A stretch of 64,000 nucleotides of DNA from Stentor coeruleus (GCA_001970955.1 MPUH01000124.1:1-64000), one strand, 5' to 3'. Counted from the stretch's first letter, positions 1 to 11,533 are shown. The notes: generated from the sequence alone by a model not told the origin. Numbers and translations are program-made.

Positions 1-89
1 TGAAGATAAATCTAAGTATTATTAATGGAAAACCTTTAAATCCCTAAATAAAAAGGCTATAAATAATTTTCAGATCTAAGACAATATAA

Positions 90-752
90 ATGGACCCTGA
101 AACTTATGTAGATGAAACTAATGAAAAAAGAAAAAAACTTGAAAACTTAGTTCGTAAGAAACACGAACTAGGGAAAAATAAAATTCTTGGTTCTGAAGCT
201 AGCCCTGAACAAGAAGTCTATAGATATGAAGAACTGATTCGAAAAAAGAATAAGAAAAAAACCAAAGAAAAAGCATTTAACACTGCATTTTGTGTAGAAA
301 ATCAAGATGAAGAAAAAAATCTGCATATTTCCAAAGAGCCGATAATTCACACAGAAGGGGTTTGGTTTGATCAAATTCGAGACAAAGAAAGGAAAATGCG
401 TCGTGAAGAAACTCGTCAAGCTCAAGATAGACTTAAAATAATCGATAAAAAAACTCGGTACAACGATATTGGGAAAGACTTTCTAAGCCCAACATCTCGT
501 GCTCAGTTACTTCCAGAATTTCAACCCTTTCCTCGAAGTTCATCTAAACAAGAAATAATGCCTTTAGAGGATAGAGTTTATGGTAAATCTTCTGAAAGAC
601 CAAAATATTTACAAGAACCTGTGTCTACACAAAGACTTAAGCCTAGAAGTTTATCAAGAAAAGAATTGAGTCCTTCTAATCTACAAATAAATTCTAATCG
701 CTCTCCTTTCCCTAGGATAAGTGCGATTCCTATAAAAGGAGACTTGACTTAA
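90..752 (+). CDS. Hypothetical basic low-complexity protein, 220 aa
   Basis: Not recognised. The reading frame is open from an ATG that follows a TATAA-type string and ends at TAA. The product is rich in Lys, Glu, Arg and Ser. It has a charged, probably helical stretch at residues 95-130 (around VWFDQIRDKERK) and a disordered Ser/Pro-rich C-terminal third. No signal peptide or membrane segment is seen. Such single-exon charged proteins are common in ciliates, often linked to cortex or cilia, but nothing here proves that. It converges on the kinase gene downstream. Confidence 0.7.
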   Translation: MDPETYVDETNEKRKKLENLVRKKHELGKNKILGSEASPEQEVYRYEELIRKKNKKKTKEKAFNTAFCVENQDEEKNLHISKEPIIHTEGVWFDQIRDKERKMRREETRQAQDRLKIIDKKTRYNDIGKDFLSPTSRAQLLPEFQPFPRSSSKQEIMPLEDRVYGKSSERPKYLQEPVSTQRLKPRSLSRKELSPSNLQINSNRSPFPRISAIPIKGDLT

Positions 753-858
753 TACTTTAGTATTTATATATAAGGTCTAATTATTGGAATGTATATGACT
801 ATAAAAGAAAGTTATTATTTTTGTATTTATAATTATCTTAAGTTGGATGTGAAGGAAT

Positions 859-908
859 AAAAAATATTCGTTAGTGAAAAAGTTTTAGTTTTTATTCGAA
901 TATTTTTT
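859..908. repeat. Perfect 12-bp inverted repeat between convergent genes
   Basis: Arms at 859-870 (AAAAAATATTCG) and 897-908 are exact reverse complements, separated by 26 nt. They lie between the ends of the upstream plus-strand gene and the minus-strand kinase gene. A hairpin at the 3' ends of converging transcripts is plausible. In such AT-rich DNA chance cannot be excluded. The rest of the 753-1215 spacer shows nothing. Confidence 0.5.
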
Positions 909-1215
909 GGGTTTTTTTATATTTCTTATCTTTTATTTTTTTAGTATTTTATCCAATGATGTTTAGTATTTGAAAAAAACTCTTTAAATCCATACAAATA
1001 AAATAATTATAAAAAATCCTCAACAACTTTAAAAAGTTATCCAAACTTCCTATTAAAACTCATCATCAAATTCACAAAAAAAAAAAATTCAATTTAAAAC
1101 TCTAAAGAATCTGTATTAATAAAAATCTCCAACACAAATTTTTAATCTAAAACTAAAATCCATAAACTGAAAATTATAAGTATTTCTCTTGAATCTTCAT
1201 TATTAAAACAAGCTC

Positions 1216-2673
1216 TTAATTAACATTACTAGTCATTAAGGCTATAAATTCTTTCATGTCAATTACCCCATCTCCATTCAAATCCACTTGTTTAAGTACT
1301 TCTTTCCATACTCCATCACCAAAAGCATTAGCATCTCCAAACACTTCTCTTAATTCATCCGCAGTTATAAACCCACTATTATCCAAATCAAACAATTTAA
1401 AAGCTGCTTCAAGATTTTCTTTTGATAAATAATTTGTATAATTCATACAAGCTGATAAAAACTCTGAATAATCAATATCCCCATTAAGATTAACATCAAC
1501 TCTTTGAATTATTTGTTCCACACGATTTTTTGCTTCTTTTTCTTCAAATGCTTCTACATACTCAGATACAAGTTCATCTTTAGAAATTTTCCCATCAGCA
1601 TTTTTGTCTAGTTTTACAAAATTTTCAGTAAGCATTTTACATTCTTCATGACTTATAACTTGTGTTGCTAAAAAAATATGAATAGCGTCTTTTAGTTTTG
1701 CTGTAGAATGAAAAGCTTCTAATATTTTTAATGTTTTTGACAAGTCGGCAGGGGTTCCAATTTCACGATGTTGTTTTATCCAATCATGATTTAATGCAGT
1801 TTTAGCATTGATTCTAAGTTTAGGATCTATAGTAAGGATCATTCTCAATAAATCTATAGCTGATGCACTAACTCCAGGAACTTTTGATTCAGATATAGCT
1901 AATGGTGAATCTCTAATCATCTGAAGAATAGTTTTAGAATTTTTTCCAGGGTATGGAGGCTGACCGGTTAATAAAATAAACATAATAACCCCAAGACTCC
2001 AAATATCACACTTTTCATTATACTCATCCATTAGAACTTCAGGTGCTACATAATATGCTGAGCCAAAGCATCCACTCAAATGCTTTTTTGGGTCGATAAA
2101 ACAAGAACTTCCAAAATCAGCTACTTTAATTTTAAGACTTCCCTCATTATCTTCAAGTAAAATATTCTCAGGCTTTAAGTCTCTATGTATAACTAAGCGT
2201 TCATGACAATAAGCTACAGCGCTTAATAATTGGAACATTATTTCTGAAGCTTGAGCTTCAGTGAATTTACTCATTAAAACTAACTTAGAAAACAGTTCAC
2301 CCCCTGCACAATACTCGATAACCACATAAAATCTCCAAAGATCTTCGAAAATCTCATAGCATCGGAGGATATTAGGGTGGTCTAAAGAAGTAAGAACACT
2401 AATTTCTTTAAGCATATACTCAGCGTCCATTTGCTGTTGATGAAGACCTACTTTATGAATAATTTTTACTGCTCTAGTTTGATTTGTTGGCTTGTATAAG
2501 TAGAGTTTAACATCAGCAAAAGCTCCAGAGCCAAGATTCCTAACGAAAACATAGTCATCTGAGAGTCTTCCTTTATTTTTACTAAGAAACATGCGGGGCT
2601 CAATACTAAGTCTTTGGGTTTTTTTCCTTGTGTTGTTTGAGCCTGAGGAAGATCTTCCAAGTCCGCATCCCAT
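1216..2673 (-). CDS. Calcium-dependent protein kinase (CDPK), 485 aa
   Basis: Ser/Thr kinase fused to a calmodulin-like domain. Seen: glycine loop at residues 47-52 (LGSGAF), ATP lysine K70, C-helix E90, catalytic HRDLKPEN at 163-170, DFG at 187-189 and APE at 210-212. After an autoinhibitory junction (about 305-345) come four EF-hands with loops near 356-367, 393-404, 429-440 and 464-475, each with acidic ligands and a closing Glu. The N-terminus begins MGC, the usual N-myristoylation plus palmitoylation signal that targets CDPKs to membranes. Length and domain order fit canonical CDPKs of ciliates, apicomplexans and plants. All catalytic residues are present, so it should be active and calcium-regulated. 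The stop is TAA. Confidence 0.96.
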   Translation of the reverse strand: MGCGLGRSSSGSNNTRKKTQRLSIEPRMFLSKNKGRLSDDYVFVRNLGSGAFADVKLYLYKPTNQTRAVKIIHKVGLHQQQMDAEYMLKEISVLTSLDHPNILRCYEIFEDLWRFYVVIEYCAGGELFSKLVLMSKFTEAQASEIMFQLLSAVAYCHERLVIHRDLKPENILLEDNEGSLKIKVADFGSSCFIDPKKHLSGCFGSAYYVAPEVLMDEYNEKCDIWSLGVIMFILLTGQPPYPGKNSKTILQMIRDSPLAISESKVPGVSASAIDLLRMILTIDPKLRINAKTALNHDWIKQHREIGTPADLSKTLKILEAFHSTAKLKDAIHIFLATQVISHEECKMLTENFVKLDKNADGKISKDELVSEYVEAFEEKEAKNRVEQIIQRVDVNLNGDIDYSEFLSACMNYTNYLSKENLEAAFKLFDLDNSGFITADELREVFGDANAFGDGVWKEVLKQVDLNGDGVIDMKEFIALMTSNVN

Positions 2674-4205
2674 TATTTATAATTAGAAACAAATTATCAG
2701 TCCCCATAGATTATTAAGCGAAATCTTTTTTTTAGTAAAAATTTCTTACTGATTTTAGGCTTATTATCATTAATCTAAAGAAATTCTTAAGTTTTCTAAT
2801 TATAATCTTTGTTACTTGATGAAGATTGAGGAATAAAAGGCTTATGTTGAAATGATATGAAATTTTTAAGCGGAGGTTTAATTATGGAATCTGAAATTAC
2901 TGCATTTATATTTTTATGGTATACCCGTTATTTTGATTACTATGACTCAAATGTTTTTATTTTCCCTTTGAAGAATATGTTTATGATTTATTTATAGACT
3001 AACAAGTGAGATTATTGATTTTAACTTTAGAAAGTTGAGTAAATTCTCTAGGTTAATGCTTTAATTAAATAATTCTTAATGTCCTCTTAGTATAAAATAA
3101 TGATTTCGGAAACTTTGGGATCTTAATCATCACAAGAGCTTGGCTAAAATGCTAAGAAATTTCTAATAAACTATGCGTTGTAGTAATAAAATAATATAAT
3201 TTCTGAACTAAACTTGCTTGTTCATAAAAAACATAAAAACCAGCTTTTGATGTGTATTTCTCAAAAATTAGAATATGGTCTGAGTAAACCTGCTTGATAA
3301 AAATTACTTTTTTCAAATTTTTTGATTGAGTTATTACAGGCTTTGATTTAAGGATATTTTTATATGTTATATAATTTCATTTAACCATTTCATATTACTG
3401 ATATTTTAGCTTGAATTATATAAGTAAATATACCAAGTTGCAGCAAAGCAAAATATTTTCTTTTTTTTCGAGGCAAATTTCATGATTATTTTATTATTCT
3501 TTTTACTAATATACGCGAAAATTTTATGTTAGTAATAGCTAGTTAAATTGTATGAAGCTATATAAATTGATATTAGCACATACTATCTTCTAAAATTTGC
3601 TATAATTTCATGGATAAATAAGTCCCATAATATTCTTAGATAAATTCAAGCAAAAATAACCATGTGATTCAGGTATTTCTATTCGATCTCAACTAAATAA
3701 GCATAAAAGTTTACTTGAATTTAAATAGAAACCTTGATGCTAGCAAATAATAATAAAATCATAGCTGAGACTATATAATAAACTCGAATAACCTATTGCT
3801 TTTAAGACTAAACCAAACATTAAGCAATGAATTTAAACATCATTAGTAGGTGACACAATTTTTAATGAATTTATAATAGTTACAACAAAACAAAGATAAA
3901 TATAAAAATAAGTAAACTACTATTATCTCAATACTAAACTGATTAAATAGCAACTATAAAACTATTAAAACAAATTAATAACCTCTAATAAACTTAATAA
4001 ATCCAGAACTTATAAAAAAGCCAAAAAAAAATTAGAAAGAATTCGAATAACATAGAAACGGCATTAGTCAAAGCAAATACTTTTACTACAAAATATCCAA
4101 CAAAACATTCTTTAAAGTACTAAAATAAACAAAATATAGCAATCTTATATTAAAATTTGTTGTTATAATTTTAGTGCATAACTACAGTAACTAATTATCA
4201 TAAAA
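2674..4205. other. 1.5-kb AT-rich spacer with one 46-codon open frame
   Basis: No supported gene. One short plus-strand frame at 2857-2997 starts MKFLSGGLIM and stays open to TAG. Its composition (W, Y, D, P) looks more like protein than the AT-rich surroundings, so it may be a gene fragment. The rest of the spacer is dense in stops on both strands. Confidence 0.4.
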
Positions 4206-4859
4206 ATGCGTATGAGCAAGGCTCAGCCTAAGTTCCCTAAAAAATTAAGTGAAATGCCCACAACTCAAAGAAAAATATCTGCTGATAGTTCACGATGTGC
4301 TTCAGTGTGTACAAAATCAACAACAAGCTCAAAAGCGTCACCAATTCCTGATATAGACTCCCTTTGCAATCCTATTATAGGACTTATTGTAAAAGAGCAA
4401 AGCTGTGATTCTGATGTATCTGCAATAGAAGACCCTGGACCTTTACTCATAAGTAACATAAAATCAAAAGATATTTTGACAGAAATTAAGGAAAGCATGA
4501 AAACTCCCAAAAAAACCGGGGAGGACTCTGATAAAATATCCTTGTCTCAAGAAAAAAAAGAAGGCATAAAAAAAAACTGTCATTGGGAGTCAATTCAAAA
4601 AAATGCAGAAAAAGCGATACTCAAAAAACTGCAAAAAAAGTCTTTAGTTGGGGTAAAGAAAAAAATAAATGAACTTAGAGAGCAGATAAGCGAATTAAAC
4701 ATGAGAGCATCAGTATGTGAGTCTGAATTAAAACTTAAGGAAAAAGAAAACTCTGATCTTAAAACCATGGTAAGTAGCTTAAGAGAATATGTTTCATCTG
4801 AAGCTGCTATTGTAGATAAGACTGATGACTCTGTATGTAAAACATGCTCAGTATTCTAA
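4206..4859 (+). CDS. Coiled-coil protein with possible CaaX tail, 217 aa
   Basis: Not recognised. The N-terminal 100 residues are Ser/Thr/Lys-rich and probably disordered. Residues about 130-195 form a heptad-rich coiled coil (around KKKINELREQISELNMRA). The last four residues are CSVF, which fits a CaaX prenylation box loosely because the first 'a' is Ser, so membrane anchoring is only an inference. The start could be the first Met or the third residue, also Met. It is flanked by AT-rich spacer and a convergent minus-strand gene. Confidence 0.75.
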   Translation: MRMSKAQPKFPKKLSEMPTTQRKISADSSRCASVCTKSTTSSKASPIPDIDSLCNPIIGLIVKEQSCDSDVSAIEDPGPLLISNIKSKDILTEIKESMKTPKKTGEDSDKISLSQEKKEGIKKNCHWESIQKNAEKAILKKLQKKSLVGVKKKINELREQISELNMRASVCESELKLKEKENSDLKTMVSSLREYVSSEAAIVDKTDDSVCKTCSVF

Positions 4860-5082
4860 ATAAAGAGTGTTAGAATAAAATATTATATAAACTCATGAAT
4901 ATTCTAAAACTATATTTTATTTAAGATTTTATTACATGTTTTTAACTATCATTTCATACTTAACCCAATTTTTTTGCTTTATTCATATATGTTTAAAATC
5001 TTTATATGACAAATTTTTATTGAAACATACTAAAAAACTCACAAAAAATATGCTTTTTAGGTATTTATTATTAAGTTAATCT

Positions 5083-5856
5083 TCACTTTTTTGGTGCAAG
5101 GTAATTGGTTGGTGATTTAGGACTAGGACCAAATATTTCAGAAGGCGGATTATCTTTAATTAAAAAATGCTTACTGGATTTGTAGTCCGGGCTGTAACAA
5201 GGCTGAATAAGTCCTTCGCCTGTAAAAATTGACAGGCTTTTTTTAAATGTTTTAGAGTCTTCATACAAGCGCTCATGAACAGGTTTTTTGCTTTTTTTCT
5301 GTGTGTTGATCTTTTTAGACCCAGGACTTATCTCGATTTTTGGACTTAGCTCTTGGTTTTTCTGTTTTTCTTTCGATAGAACTACTCTTTTTTTATCGAT
5401 TTTTACACGTTTGATTTTTTGGAAATCACTTTGATGCTCTAAAAATTTACTGAAAGACCTTCGAGGATTTGAGCTAATAATTTTAGGAGAAAATGTGCAG
5501 TCCTCCATTTCTTTGTTTTCTTGTTCAATTCTTTTAAAACGAGTGCGATTGTCTGAAAGCTGTTGATAGTAAAGTAACCTTTCAGGGAGTTCAAATACAT
5601 TTCTTTTAGGTGTTGCAAGTGCATTAAATCTTTTTGAATCAATATCGCAAGAATCTTTAATTCTCTTAGGTGAAATTAGACTCATTAGCTTTTCATAATC
5701 GTATGTATTTGAGTCAATGCATGTACTATCTAAAATAGGTATTCTAGATTTGTTAACTTTGTTTTTTATTTTGGATTTAGCACGAGCTGTGTTTACACTT
5801 GTTGGGTTATACTCTTCAGAAAAATCTACTTCTTCATAATCTTCGCTTGAAGACAT
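5083..5856 (-). CDS. Ciliate low-complexity protein with TFxPKI and RLYxD motifs, 257 aa
   Basis: Function unknown. Two short motifs recur in many protist, often ciliary, proteins: CTFSPKI near residue 125 and ERLYEDS near residue 195. After the second comes an IFTGEG...CYSPDYKS stretch that resembles part of the broken gene at 52.3 kb. The protein is Lys/Ser-rich, with no membrane segment and no signal peptide. The stop is TGA, showing that TGA terminates here. The start ATG follows TATAT. Confidence 0.78.
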   Translation of the reverse strand: MSSSEDYEEVDFSEEYNPTSVNTARAKSKIKNKVNKSRIPILDSTCIDSNTYDYEKLMSLISPKRIKDSCDIDSKRFNALATPKRNVFELPERLLYYQQLSDNRTRFKRIEQENKEMEDCTFSPKIISSNPRRSFSKFLEHQSDFQKIKRVKIDKKRVVLSKEKQKNQELSPKIEISPGSKKINTQKKSKKPVHERLYEDSKTFKKSLSIFTGEGLIQPCYSPDYKSSKHFLIKDNPPSEIFGPSPKSPTNYLAPKK

Positions 5857-6801
5857 ATATAACTTATATAATGTTGTGAATTACATAAAGTTGTTAAGGT
5901 GTAGTTTCAGCTTGCTTTAAACAATTTAAAATTATTATAGAAATATGTTGGATTATGTCAAATTGTATTTTGTGTAAGTCAAATACTAGTTTGTGATTTG
6001 TGATAGAGAGTTAGAGGAGAAAATAAATAGATTTTTTATGGTGTGATTTAGGTTTTTTATAATTTTAGGGATAAAGAAATGAATTGGGGATATTATTATA
6101 GATGATTTACCGATTGTAAGCTCAGGTGAGTTTTTGTGTAATTGTGGATAATAGAAAAAGATTTATGAGTTTAGTTGATGTTTTTAGTAAATTTAAGCCT
6201 GGATTTGTAATTTTTAGTTGGAAATACAATCTTAAGAACTTTTTTACTGCAAAAAGCGGGGAGATATGTGAAATGGTTTTCTACCAGCATATGTGCATTT
6301 TAAAAACTTTGTAAGCAAGTATTTTTTGATCGAATTGAATAGCATAGGTTATGTTTAACCAGAATAAATTAATCAATTGCTGAGGCTAGTTCCAAATGGG
6401 TTTAATATGAAAAAGGGTGTTAGGATTGTAAAGATTTAAGATATGCATTTTGCTTCTAACTTATAATCAAATCACTTTTTAATTTACTACTAAATATATT
6501 ATATATTGTTATAATCTTCTCATGACAAAAAATATTATTCTAAACAAAACCTAATTCTGTCTCGAACATCATCAAAAAAAGTATTTTTCATAACTTATTT
6601 TATTCTGATTAAATATTACTATTCTAAAAAATTTATTCAAGTATATATATGACAACATATTATTATTACATTTTAGTTTTAAAACCAAATAAAGCATAAA
6701 TCTAATTTTACCTTTAAAAAGTATCTATAGTAACCAAAGCAATCTCAAAACTAATCCAAAATCTTATTTTATAGTCCTTTAGATAAATATTATGAATTAG
6801 G
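5857..6801. other. AT-rich spacer with a short coding-like fragment
   Basis: A 62-codon plus-strand open stretch at 6126-6314 has protein-like composition (KFKPGFVIFSW, KSGEICEM). It opens with GTG rather than ATG and has no extension on either side through a 15-nt intron that I can find. It may be a gene relic. Nothing else is supported here. Confidence 0.3.
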
Positions 6802-7350
6802 TTAATTTATATCACCATAATTTACAAGACTATCATTTCCTTCATGTTCTATATGGTCGAATTCTTCACTAATCCTTGCTGCATTTCTATTTTTAGCTAT
6901 AATTGGCAACTTAAAACCTGATTTAGAATACGATCTTGGGGTCACAGGAAAAAGTCGTGGCATATTTTTACCTTTTTCCATCACAAAGGCTCGAGGAAGA
7001 GATCCTTGTCGTTGCCTTTCTTTAGGCAGATTCTCTTGTTTATTTTCTCTTCTTGTAGGACTTTTTGTACAGTTTCTTTCTTTTTGTCTTGTAAACTCAT
7101 CAGAAGACCTACCAATAAACTGATTTCCTTCCTTGATCATAATTATTGGCTTGTGAGATAAAGGAACAGGAGTTTTTAACATTGGAAGAGAGCCTGATTT
7201 AAATAAGTTATGTGATAATACTAAAGGTGTTTGTGTACTTACACTTTGATTTTGAAATATATTTGTGAAAGCTGAACTGTCAGATGGGACGATTGTTCTT
7301 TTTCTGCTGTTACAACATGCAAAAAATGAGATCAAGCAGTTTGAGGACAT
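6802..7350 (-). CDS. Hypothetical basic protein, 182 aa
   Basis: Not recognised. It starts MSSNCLISFFACCNSRKR, a Cys-rich N-terminus that could be palmitoylated. Then follow Ser/Pro-rich and strongly basic segments (RRENKQENLPKERQRQGS) that look disordered. The C-terminus is acidic. No domain is recognised. The ATG sits directly after a TATAAT-like string. The upstream side is the longest gene-poor stretch of the window. Confidence 0.7.
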   Translation of the reverse strand: MSSNCLISFFACCNSRKRTIVPSDSSAFTNIFQNQSVSTQTPLVLSHNLFKSGSLPMLKTPVPLSHKPIIMIKEGNQFIGRSSDEFTRQKERNCTKSPTRRENKQENLPKERQRQGSLPRAFVMEKGKNMPRLFPVTPRSYSKSGFKLPIIAKNRNAARISEEFDHIEHEGNDSLVNYGDIN

Positions 7351-10300
7351 TATAATTGTGCTTTTAAATTATATATTTGATGTTATAAACTTGTATTTCA
7401 ATAAATAATATAAAATGGCTGACGATAATCTAGAGTACCCCTGAAAACTGCTAAACTATTAATGATATTTTTAAGTCTTCTCAATTATTCATTTAGAAAT
7501 TTGGGAACTAAAAAGACTTTCTTTACAAAAATATTCCAAGTTCTGCAAAGGGTTAAATGAGTAAAATTAAATTAGGTTTATAGTCTTAGGTAAATAGACT
7601 ATAACATTATTTACAAAATTCATAAAGATTTTAGAAATTTTCCATCCATAAATCTAGCACTACCTCTTAAATGCTAGTTTAATGAGATGAAGAATTTTTG
7701 CAAGAAATGGCTACAACTGTTAGTGAGGTACTTTGATCTTTATACTAAAGTGTGATAGAGATACTATTTAGAATAAGCGTTAATATGAAAAAATTGTGTA
7801 TTTCCTATTTTGATTGTCATCTATTAGGCATAGTAGTTATTATTTAATTTTGATATATAAAATTACTATTATTACTATTGTCTAGTATTATCTAGTATTT
7901 TAGTTTGTAATTAGCTTAGTTTGTTAGAGTTTATATACTATAAAATACTAAAGATCTTATGTTAGAACTAAGCATCTTAAATTTTAGCAAACAAGATAGA
8001 TAAAATAAGTTAAAATTTTATCGCCTTTATGTAATGATTCAATTTAAACTTAAGTCTTAATGCACTGAAATAAATTTCAACTATCAAAAAAAATGTAGTT
8101 TATATAAACAATATCAATAATATATAAAATTCAAAAATTATTTTTATCTGTTAATTAGACTTATGCATTATATAATATATTTATAGTACTAAATCCATAA
8201 TGCAAACTATTTGTGCCAAAATATTATTAGTAAAAACTTAATTATGTATGTGATTTTGTATCTAAAAACTATAATTTCATATGAATATTTTTAAATTGCT
8301 TATAATTTTTTACTAAGATTAATTAAAGCATAAACTTAGTTATGTAACTAATATCAACTTAAAACCTTAACTAATATATATTTGATTTCTTTATGTTTTA
8401 ATTATAATCAAACCTAGATTTTTTTTTGAAATTTAATTAAATTTCTTCAAAAGTATAGTGATATATTTTAATACTTAAAATAGTTCACCTTGTTATAAAT
8501 AATGTACCTATATAATAATCTCTTTTATCATGTTTAAAAAAAAACATAAAACTATTTGTCTTCATTTTATCAGTTAGAACATATTAGCTTAACATAATAA
8601 AAGAAACTAAAATATTTTATCTAATAAAATTGTCTACTTATTTCCTCCAGAAATAAATTTTCAAAGGTCTGATACGCGAGAAGTTTATTCTGTAATAATA
8701 TTTAATACCCTCTACGCTTTAAAAGGTTTGAACTAAATTGCCAAAATCTAATCGAAGACTATCAGAATCTTTTTAAATGTTTATAGCATAAGTTATCATG
8801 CACATCGAAAATGTAGACAATTCTTGTCAATAATAATCAAATCCATTAATAATCTTCTTGATTATATCGCACATGATGGATTCAATTAACCAATGGATCA
8901 ATGGATCATAGTAACTTAATGTCTAGAGCACCCCAGTTACTCATTCATTAGTTCTAATAACTTTATCCCTATGTGTAGTCTTTCTTTAATCTTCTGATGA
9001 AATTGTTTTCATTTTTATCCTGTGTTTCATCTTCAGCATTTTTAAGATATTATCTCTGCGAGATAAATAATTGTAGACTCCATAGTAAATAAAAATATGA
9101 AAAATATCTTTTGGAATGATACCTAGTTTTCTACAATGTTTCATTCTATATTTTTGACTAGGATTCAAAAAATATCTTGTGTTGTTTGTATAGAATATAT
9201 AAAGGCGTTTAAAATCCAAAGCTAAATTTTAAATATTTCTTATGTTAAAAATACTTATAAAACTAATTATAATACGATATTAATAAGTCTGAATCAATGC
9301 GAAATAATTTGAATCTTGTAAAAAATTGAGAAATGTATTGCATATCATTTATATATTTTTGTTATGTATACTAATTATATTACGTCAGATATAAAGAAGT
9401 AAATAGTTTTATAAAAGGATAAAGATATAAAATAAGGCTAAATATAATAAGAAGTATTCAAAAACTTTCTAATTTTGTATGAGCATAAAAAATGTAGACA
9501 TTTTTGTATTAGTTCAATTTGGAAAAACCCTAATAAAAAGCAACTAGCTGATCAGAAAATCAAATGCAATTAAACTTTTCTTTATAAACTATCCATAAAA
9601 TCTTAATTACATATCAATCCTAATAAAAAATATTCTAAGAATATTAATTTTACAGAAAAAATATAAGCTCAGTATCCTTTTATGATGATTTTTGTATTGT
9701 TCATCAAGCCACAATTAATAATCTTTTCTTAAACAAAATCTTAATAAGCATCTCAAATACTCTTTCTTCCTCATATATTTTATCTAAATTAAATTATGGA
9801 TATTTAAACATAAATTATATAAGCCTAAGCTGACTGCAAAAATTGTTCATAAAGTTACCTTTTCAACATACCCCAATACCCACAATTAAATGATAAAACT
9901 TTCAAGTGATACCTTCATTTGGGTTAATGAATGAAATCTAGCCTATTATTTTTTCAAAGAATTCTTGGAGAATATTTATACACTTAATACATTTAAAGTA
10001 TCTTGATTTGTTAACTCTATAAACTCATCAAGCAATATTTTAATACCATGATTAACTTAACTTAGTTTCTCAAATGCAGACTAGAAGCTATTATTATAAT
10101 AACTACTATATATCTCTAGAGTATTTCTTATATACTAAAGACAAAGTCATATAGTCAATTTATATTCACTTAAATTTGCATACATATCTATAAACCCCTT
10201 AGTATTGATTTTATTGATAATATCCTTATATTCATTAACAAACTTTCAACTTATTATAAACATTCAAATTCCCTCTACAAACTTTTTTCTATAATTATTT

Positions 10301-10485
10301 TCCCTATAAGCTTTGCAATTATCTATTTGCTTGATTTCTCTATATCTTTAATCATATTATAATTTCTCTATTGGAAATCAATAGCTCTTCATCCTGAGAA
10401 TATTTATAATATTCATATACAAATCATCTTCTCTTCAAATAGTACCCAAAAATATAAATAACTATACATTAAACATCAATTATCA
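7351..10485. other. 3.1-kb gene-poor AT-rich region
   Basis: No intact gene is supported on either strand. Two minus-strand tracts (8640-9219 and about 9860-10440) keep one frame with protein-like composition but several internal stops. They are the best candidates for decayed genes. The rest is AT-rich with dense stops. No tRNA, hairpin element or tandem array was found. Confidence 0.45.
8640..9219 (-). pseudogene. Possible decayed gene, unidentified
   Basis: One minus-strand frame runs about 193 codons with seven stops. It begins with a 77-codon open part (8986-9219, including KYRMKHCRKLGIIPKDIF) and continues through segments such as DPLIHWLIESIMCDIIKKI and SLRLDFGNLVQ. In DNA this AT-rich roughly twice as many stops would be expected. 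No family is recognised, so this stays a weak call. Confidence 0.25.
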
Positions 10486-11478
10486 TTAAAAACAAAAGAA
10501 TTTGAGTCTACAACAACCCAAAGCTTCATTGCGTCCTTCATACAATATTTGGTGTTCCTTAGGTTCTTTAACAGGCACTCCACCATAAAGTTGCTCATCA
10601 CTGAAATTAGGAAAACTTTGTGACCTGTAGCAATGCAATGAATTACCAAGTAACCCTCCAGATGCTGTTCCTCTATGCATTGTAAATCCAAAAGGTCGAC
10701 TGCTTTCTTTAGAAACTTCAAATTTTTCGCTAAGTTCCTCTTCTTGTTCATTGTCTGATTTCTGTTCTTGATTACTAGCTTGAATCTCAAGCATACTTTT
10801 TATCGAATCTTCAAGTAACAGAATTTCTCTTTGTAAATCATCAACTACAGTTGCTTGAGTTCTGATTTTTTTATCGATTTCTGGCTCTTTACGCTTTGAG
10901 GATATAACTGTTTCCTTTTTCAAACTGTATTCTACAATAAACCCTATCCACTGAGCAAGAAGAGAAGCACATTTGCTTATTTTCGCAACTTTTGCTTGGA
11001 TAATAGTTTGATTTTTCCACACAGGAAGTATTTCATTTATAACATTGTCTGGAAGGGTCTGTCCTTGTACTGAACTCATCAAATCTTTCATGTAGCCAAA
11101 ATTTTTACTCAAACTTTTAAATGCTGAGAAAGTTTTGTCAGGCTGATCAAGTATCAGCATGATTTTCTCACAAATTTCGACTATTGTTTTTGAAGGTGAA
11201 GGAATTTTTCTCAGTTCTGTGCACATATCTTTAGTAACCCTCCAATTACAATCTTTAATATTTTCAAGAGCACGTTGATATTCGTGAGTATAAAATTCTA
11301 TCTGTTGTCTTGTCACTTGTAGTTGGGAGCACAAACGATCCAGTCGCTTTTTTTCTAATTTCATACTTTTTTTCAATTTTTGACACTCATCCTCTGACTT
11401 TATAAATATTACTTGATTAAGCTGCCTTTTAAGCATTCCCAAGCTCGACTCTTCATGAGATTTCCATGCCATATTCAT
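10486..11478 (-). CDS. Dynein-stalk-like protein without motor domain, 330 aa
   Basis: The middle resembles the microtubule-binding tip of dynein heavy chains. Residues about 88-110 (LRKIPSPSKTIVEICEKIML) match the pattern of a kink proline followed by V..v...v..lL. LPDNVINEI (142-150) matches the nipd.vi..i helix, and AKVAKISKCASLLAQWI (162-178) matches the kvSkaa..L..Wv helix. Coiled coils flank it on both sides (about 15-88 and 185-232), as in the dynein stalk hairpin. There is no AAA module. The C-terminal 90 residues are disordered. The start is taken as the Met at 11478; an upstream Met at 11589 would overlap the neighbouring receptor gene. It probably binds microtubules, which is an inference. 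Confidence 0.72.
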   Translation of the reverse strand: MNMAWKSHEESSLGMLKRQLNQVIFIKSEDECQKLKKSMKLEKKRLDRLCSQLQVTRQQIEFYTHEYQRALENIKDCNWRVTKDMCTELRKIPSPSKTIVEICEKIMLILDQPDKTFSAFKSLSKNFGYMKDLMSSVQGQTLPDNVINEILPVWKNQTIIQAKVAKISKCASLLAQWIGFIVEYSLKKETVISSKRKEPEIDKKIRTQATVVDDLQREILLLEDSIKSMLEIQASNQEQKSDNEQEEELSEKFEVSKESSRPFGFTMHRGTASGGLLGNSLHCYRSQSFPNFSDEQLYGGVPVKEPKEHQILYEGRNEALGCCRLKFFCF

Positions 11479-11533
11479 TTTTAAACTTATGAAATTCCTA
11501 CACGAAATTATATATTGGGAAGATAAGATATTA

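Noticed and set aside
6126-6314. 62-codon frame as a true gene
   Set aside because: No ATG start and no exon partner; kept only as a possible fragment.
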